This document shows positions 59,338-64,000 of a stretch of DNA of 64,000 nucleotides, one piece after another (within the stretch, counting starts at the first letter, position 1; every line of letters starts with the position of its first letter). Source of the DNA: Rhabditoides inermis (Eukaryota > Nematoda > Chromadorea > Rhabditida > Rhabditidae). Location of the stretch: the NCBI GenBank assembly GCA_963966185.1, contig CAWZYM010000086.1, positions 92,501 to 156,500 of the forward strand, given 5' to 3'. The notes beneath the pieces were generated by a model. It searched no databases. It was not told where the DNA came from and worked only from the letters and a program-made list of their open reading frames with translations. The position numbers and the translations under genes were made by a program.

Positions 59338-60395
59338 GTAGTGTGACTAGAAACAGGCCGGCCCCTTCGGGATATGCGCGATATCGGGATATCTGGTTGT
59401 GCCGCGCGGCAAAATGACCGACAACACAACCAGACAGACAAGCATTGTACATGCAGTCGAGAACAACGCATAGTTACTATCATATGTTTGTATGTGTCCA
59501 AATCATAGTTGCGTTTTCGGCAGCCGGGGGCAGTTGACGAAACTCGGATTCAAGCAAGAGTGGTCATAATAGCGGGAGAGGCTTACAATGTGAAGGCGAC
59601 GTCAGGCTCGATCATATATATAACCGCTATGATACCAAACGGCACTTTTTGAGGATCTTTTTGAGGGTCCTTCCCATCTTTCCTTCCCATGGACGGCAAT
59701 TAGTTTTTGAGGCGTGGTTTCTTTCCCGCAAACTGAGTGCGACTACTGGTGCATCAATTTGTTTAGTCCGCTCAATGTTTAATTATGTATTAAGTGATCC
59801 GCAAACTTTTTTATGAATGAAGTCACACATGTACATCACACATTATTCACGTGTGATAAATGTTTATCATTTATAAAAACCTGCCATATCTTATCGTTAT
59901 GTTGTGTTGTTGCATCTAGCTTGGAAACTTGGAAACACACATACAAATCACCTTTCGCAACTTTGTCCATATTGATGTGTACATGCATGTGAGGATACCA
60001 AAAAGTGGTATTCGAGTATCTCACATTTGTTGTCGTCATCGTTTCAACTATTTCGCGTGTTGTGTCGCATGGGTGAAAGAACGCGCAGACAGCGCGAAAC
60101 CAGTTTCCTCCATTATAGTACTGGCGGCAAGCCGTTATAGATGTCGCCAGAACTTTCAAAACAGATCTTCCAGTAATTGGCTTGCTTTCGCAATGGCCAC
60201 GCTTATCGTAATGTGGCCGGCCAGCAGATAACAACATCAATGTAACTGCTCGTCATCATGTTTATTTGTTTTCAGGCGCAAAAGGGGGAATGAAAAGGAT
60301 GCTGTGTGCGCAGCTGCGCGGACTGTGTCTGAAGTAACACCTATATAATGAGTGGACAATTGCACGGAAGCATCAACACTATCAACAGATACAAC
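59338..60395. other. Intergenic region, divergent promoters of the GRL and five-ShK genes
   Basis: Head-to-head arrangement. CACCTATATAATG, a TATA-like element at about 60340-60350, precedes the ShK gene. Nothing else recognised. Confidence 0.5.
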
Positions 60396-61543
60396 ATGTT
60401 CCTCCTCCTACTCGTCCTCTCCTGCCTCGCGCACGCCAAGGAGGTGTGCCAGAGCAACACCAAGGAAGAGCACTGCACACACGTCTTCGAAAACGTTCAG
60501 AACTGCCACAATCCCGCGTACAAGGACATTCTACCGGTACGTCCACTTTCCATGCTCGCCGCAAGAGTTGCAGGACTGTCTGGTGACGTGCAACGAGTGC
60601 GGCTCGTACAACTGCACGAACCCGCAGGAGGACAGCGTGCTCAACTGCACGCGCTTGATCGACCAGTGCGAGTCGCCCGTGTTCTCGCAGTTCATGAAGG
60701 AGAAGTGTCCTTCGACGTGCGGCAAGTGCTCGCAGCTCAACGGCAAGCTGTGCCGCGATGTCGCCACCGAAGAGATCTGCGCGTCCATGGCGGTGAGCCC
60801 CCAAACCATCAACAATTCGATGGATCAAGAAGGATTTTCAGAACAGAGAACGTATTGTTCGAACGTATTATAAGCACTGATGTATTTATGCGTTAGAACG
60901 TAAAGTCGCAATGAAATCAATCAATCAATCAATCAGTCGTTCTGCAACTCGCTCGACTACTACGACATGCTGACGAGCCAGTGTCCGTCGACGTGCAACC
61001 GGTGCAACGAGCAAGTTGGGAACGGCACGCGCCCCGGCACCACCGGACAGTGCGCCGATCTGGTGGGTGTGGAAAGGAAATGTTCATGGTAGGAAGCGAA
61101 GCACTCTCATCTTGTGATGAATCTGCCGAGTGAGTAGCAGTCCCTACCATGTGCTTCCTTTCTATCTTATCGCTCGTTCGCACAGGCGTTAGACTGCGTG
61201 GGTCGCTCGAACATGTGCGGAGTGGCTGCGTACCGCGGCATGATGCACCGCCTCTGTCCCAAGACGTGCGCCGCGTGCGGTCAGTGCGAGGACAGCAGCG
61301 ACAAGTGAGTGCAGAAACAAGTGCATATGGTAGATGCATTTTTATGTCGCTACTGTGTGAATAGCATTATTTCTACTAACGTGAGTGATCGGAGTGGGTG
61401 TGACTGTACATAGCGAAACGTGGCCATGACATTTTTAATTGTTGAGGTGCCGCACGTGGGTGCAGCGCGGCTTCTGCAGCAACCCCAAATACAACGACGA
61501 GTTCAAAAAGAACTACTGCGCCAAGAGCTGCAACATGTGCTAA
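60396..61543 (+). CDS. Secreted protein with five ShK (SXC) domains
   Basis: Exons 60396-60536, 60574-60792, 60937-61062, 61186-61304 and 61447-61543 total 702 nt (233 aa). The signal peptide is MFLLLLVLSCLAHA. Five six-cysteine modules follow, recognisable by their endings CLVTCNEC, CPSTCGKC, CPSTCNRC, CPKTCAAC and CAKSCNMC, with family spacing (NPAYKDIL, SPVFSQFM before the last Cys pairs). ShK modules are common in nematode secreted proteins and are not evidence of toxicity here. Intron 1 is only 37 nt (60537-60573). An in-frame ATG at 60348 would put 16 residues before the signal peptide. AATAAA at about 61568. Confidence 0.85.
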
Positions 61544-61712
61544 TCCGTATCCATATAATTATATCCAAATAAATATTTCTTACAGACATAGTGTTCCAAT
61601 CGCAAAACACAATAATTTCCAATCGTTTATTCGCAATGTACACTAACGCATAGAATTTGTTTATGTATTGTCGTAAGTGATAATTGTAAGAGTAAGTGTG
61701 ATACGCACACTC

Positions 61713-62699
61713 TTATCCGAGCGATGCTGCATTGGAGATTGAAGTGGCGGCGGTAGTGTTATTGATGATGGACTCTTTCTCGGCACCCGCCTGCTTGAAC
61801 ATCTCGATCGTCTTCTTTTCCGTCTCTCCATCGTCGCTTTTCTCTGTCCGCTCCTTCTTTGGCCTCTCCATCTTTGACAGTTTCGACTCTCTTGAATTCA
61901 TCTTGTCTGCGTTCACTTTCTCCTCCGCACTTGTCTTCTCTTTCTTCTTTTCTCCACTCCTCTTTTCCTTTGATAACTGGTCTTCCCTCGATTTGTCGAT
62001 CGATTTCGGCTGGATATTCGAAGGTGTTGCCACTTCTGCAGGTGTACTCGCTCTCTCGACCAGACCAGCTGGCTAAAAAAATACTTACTGTAGCCTACAG
62101 TATGATATTATGGTAGTCTACCGTACCAGAGGCGCATTTGGTCCGAAGAAAAATGAGGTGCGATCACCGAGAGTAGGTTTGTCAGTAGAACCCTTATCGG
62201 TAGAGAAGTCATCGCTCGAATGTCTTTTGGCTCCAATAGTCGGTTTGTCAGTAGATCGCGCATCATCGTTAGAGGTTGGTAGCAGCTGAAAGAGCAGTAG
62301 CAGATTGCCTCATTCGTCTTACCGCTTCAGCAGACGGCTGTGGGGGTGGTCTCTTCTTCCTTCGACAACAATCATTGTCCTGGTCATCTGATGCGAGAAT
62401 GCTACCGCTACAGTAGACCAGGGGCGCGAGAAATCCTACGAGGTAATGAGAATGAGAGGCATCAGGCGGCAGGCAGCTGAGAGTGAGAGAGAGGGAGAGG
62501 GAGAGGGAGGGAGAGGGAGAGAGAGAGAACGACAGAGAGAGAAACGTACCTATTCCTACGAGTGTCGTGAGTGTTTGGTGAAGTAGTGGCAAAAGAACAT
62601 CCCACATGCCTGAACGGGGCATGTCGGAAAGGTTAGCACACCGACTGGCCCGCCACACACACACACCGATCACAGATACGACGTACGAGAAAATGACAT
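61713..62699 (-). CDS. Membrane protein with long Lys/Glu-rich tail, unknown function
   Basis: Exons 62687-62699 (13 nt: ATGTCATTTTCTC), 62550-62609, 62323-62435, 62127-62285 and 61713-62072 total 705 nt (234 aa), phases consistent. A hydrophobic segment runs from MWDVLLPLLHQTL through GFLAPLVYCSGSIL. DNDCCRRKKRPPP follows, suggesting a single-pass or anchored protein with the tail in the cytoplasm. The tail has two STDKPT(I/L)G repeats and a stretch of over 60 residues dominated by Lys, Glu and Ser (KEKRSGEKKKEKTS). I recognise no family. It is transcribed away from the small membrane protein at 62877; the two ATGs are 177 bp apart. Confidence 0.6.
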
Positions 62700-62876
62700 T
62701 GTGTCAGACGATGGATGTTCTGTCTATATTCGATCCCATGATGATCCCATTCTGATGTCGATAAGGTTCATCGGTGTTTTCAACTTTCATCAGAATCAGA
62801 ATATTTATCTCGAATCAAGTAGCATACAATATCGATTACGTAACTTACGGTAAGATAGGTAAAATACAGTGATACA

Positions 62877-63098
62877 ATGCCTACTGCGAGTTCCAACAAC
62901 ACGGATTTCGGTGGGCCCGTGGATGCGTACGTGTTGTTGGTTATGCTTGTCATCCCCTGCTTGCGGCTTCTGGGGAAGTTTCGATCTCGGCGGCGGAAGT
63001 TCCGGGCTTCAACGATTGATCTCGAAGAGACGTCTCCAAGAGTATCATCGTCTTCGAGGATTCCTCTCCAGTCTCAATGCCGTAGATGTAGAGAGTAG
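62877..63098 (+). CDS. Small single-pass membrane protein, 73 aa, unknown
   Basis: Single exon. Short polar N-terminus (MPTASSNNTDFGGPVDA), one membrane segment (YVLLVMLVIPCLRLLG), then a basic cytoplasmic-looking stretch (KFRSRRRKFR) and a Ser-rich tail ending CRRCRE. Layout (short N-terminus, TM, Arg/Lys cluster) parallels the divergently transcribed neighbour. No family recognised; AT-rich 3' flank with ATAAATA at 63123. Confidence 0.5.
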   Translation: MPTASSNNTDFGGPVDAYVLLVMLVIPCLRLLGKFRSRRRKFRASTIDLEETSPRVSSSSRIPLQSQCRRCRE

Positions 63099-63258
63099 CA
63101 GAATCGAATACCAACTTTCATCATAAATATATTTATGTATGTACACACGCAGTCAATGTATGAATAGAAAACGGAGGCGAATCACATTGAGCGAATACGG
63201 AGTGGGGAGAGAGATACCGGCGCGGTCAGTGGAGTGCCTACGTGAATTGGAAGAGTGT

Positions 63259-64000
63259 CTAGAAGTGCATGTCGGTGACGAGTCCCGTCTCGTTGATGGT
63301 CATTGGAGTGGCCTTGTCTCCCAGCGCTCCTCCCTGACCGCCCTGCGCGAACAGCGAAGCGTCCCGAGAGAACTCCAGGAACACCTGCAAATATTCATAT
63401 CGATCGATAAACACAGTTGTGATCTATGATTGATTGATTGATTGATTGATTGTGATCTAAATATATATATAGTCGGGTCGCCGTCATTTTTCCAGACAGA
63501 AATGAGCGCATTTGCGTGCGCTGTCTAGAAATCAGAAATGAATTCATTTTCTAGAAATGTATTCGGTGTAAAAGTTGTGTACAACTTTCACTGCCCCCAC
63601 CTGCTCGAGTGTGGTCTGACTGAGCGAGTAGTCCTCGAATCCCAGCTCCTGTGCGATGCACTCGATCTCCTCGAACAGCGTCGACCAGGTGACGCGGTCG
63701 CGCTTCACCAGCTCGAAGTTCAGCTGCTGCACGTGTTCCTCCTGGAACAGTGGGATGGTGCACAGAATATCCGAAAAGTAGAAAAATGGAAACGAACACC
63801 ATACAAAAGTACTCAATGGAAAAAGGAGCGTACAGAACCTTCTGGTTCAAAATCAGGGTTTTCGAAGTGATTCCCCACCTTGAGCACAGCTCCCTGGAAT
63901 GTTTTGAGAATGCGGTTCTTGGCCGCCGTCGAATCGCCCCCGTCGCGCAGTCGCACGAGAAGAGTGAAGCCGGCGCCGTACCTGAGAATAAATTTCGCAT
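63259..64000 (-). CDS. ABC transporter, A subfamily, C-terminal exons (5' partial)
   Basis: Visible exons 63259-63384, 63601-63741 and 63879-63981, with the gene continuing beyond the window. They encode the region after the second nucleotide-binding domain of ABCA transporters: YGAGFTLLVRLRD, FQGAVLKEEHVQQLNFEL, WSTLFEEIE, then the hallmark FEDYSLSQTTLEQVFLEF, and a short tail ending TDMHF. ABCA proteins move lipids across membranes; nematode members include CED-7 and the ABT proteins. The ATPase motifs themselves lie outside the window. Confidence 0.85.
63426..63452. repeat. (TGAT)n microsatellite in an ABCA intron
   Basis: Six to seven TGAT units between the last two exons. Confidence 0.85.

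Noticed and set aside
60396..61543. Venom toxin interpretation of the ShK protein
   Set aside because: ShK modules are widespread in ordinary nematode secreted proteins; nothing here indicates toxicity.

Overview
The window is nuclear DNA of a nematode. Coding exons are split by many short GT-AG introns (37-100 bp is common), acceptors are TTTCAG-like, and the gene families are nematode-typical: an astacin with a likely ShK tail, a five-domain ShK secreted protein, STR-class serpentine chemoreceptors, a ground-like (GRL) protein, ZYG-8/doublecortin kinase. Species cannot be fixed from the sequence; a rhabditid or diplogastrid worm is my inference.

Layout. 0-5 kb (+): a Lys-rich disordered protein (partial), a small Gln/Pro-containing protein, and an astacin metalloprotease whose ShK tail probably lies at 4.8-5.0 kb. 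5.4-36.1 kb (-): five densely spaced genes in one direction, RFC5, Mediator 30, mitochondrial ribosomal protein S17, RNase P/MRP subunit POP1 and an FHIP (FAM160-type) protein. Start-to-stop gaps are 381, 250, 295 and 236 bp, which suggests a nematode operon. Three of these hosts have one swollen intron carrying an opposite-strand gene: POP1 intron 14 (7.67 kb) holds a chemoreceptor, its pseudogene copy, a 12-copy satellite and a foldback element; MRPS17 intron 1 (4.95 kb) holds a second chemoreceptor; RFC5 intron 8 (1.2 kb) holds a small Gly/Tyr-rich secreted peptide gene.

37-47 kb (-): ZYG-8/DCLK (two doublecortin domains plus kinase) and a divergent alpha-tubulin, so a microtubule-binding kinase sits next to a tubulin gene. 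47.5-59.2 kb: five secreted Cys/Gly/Pro-rich proteins. Only the last (57.5-59.2 kb) keeps a C-terminal ground-like domain; the other four end in a short basic tail. Copies 1 and 2 form a large inverted repeat with a MITE in its spacer. 60.4-64 kb: the five-ShK secreted protein, a membrane protein with a charged tail diverging from a 73-residue membrane protein, and the C-terminus of an ABCA transporter (partial).

Exon coordinates were read by eye from splice signals and reading phase. For POP1, MRPS17, RFC5, MED30, the complete chemoreceptor, the five Cys/Gly proteins, the ShK protein and the charged-tail protein, summed exon lengths are exact multiples of three. N-terminal exons of ZYG-8, one junction of the astacin and one stretch of the FHIP gene stay unresolved. 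Simple repeats (CT/GA, ACA, TG, TA) are common in introns on both strands.
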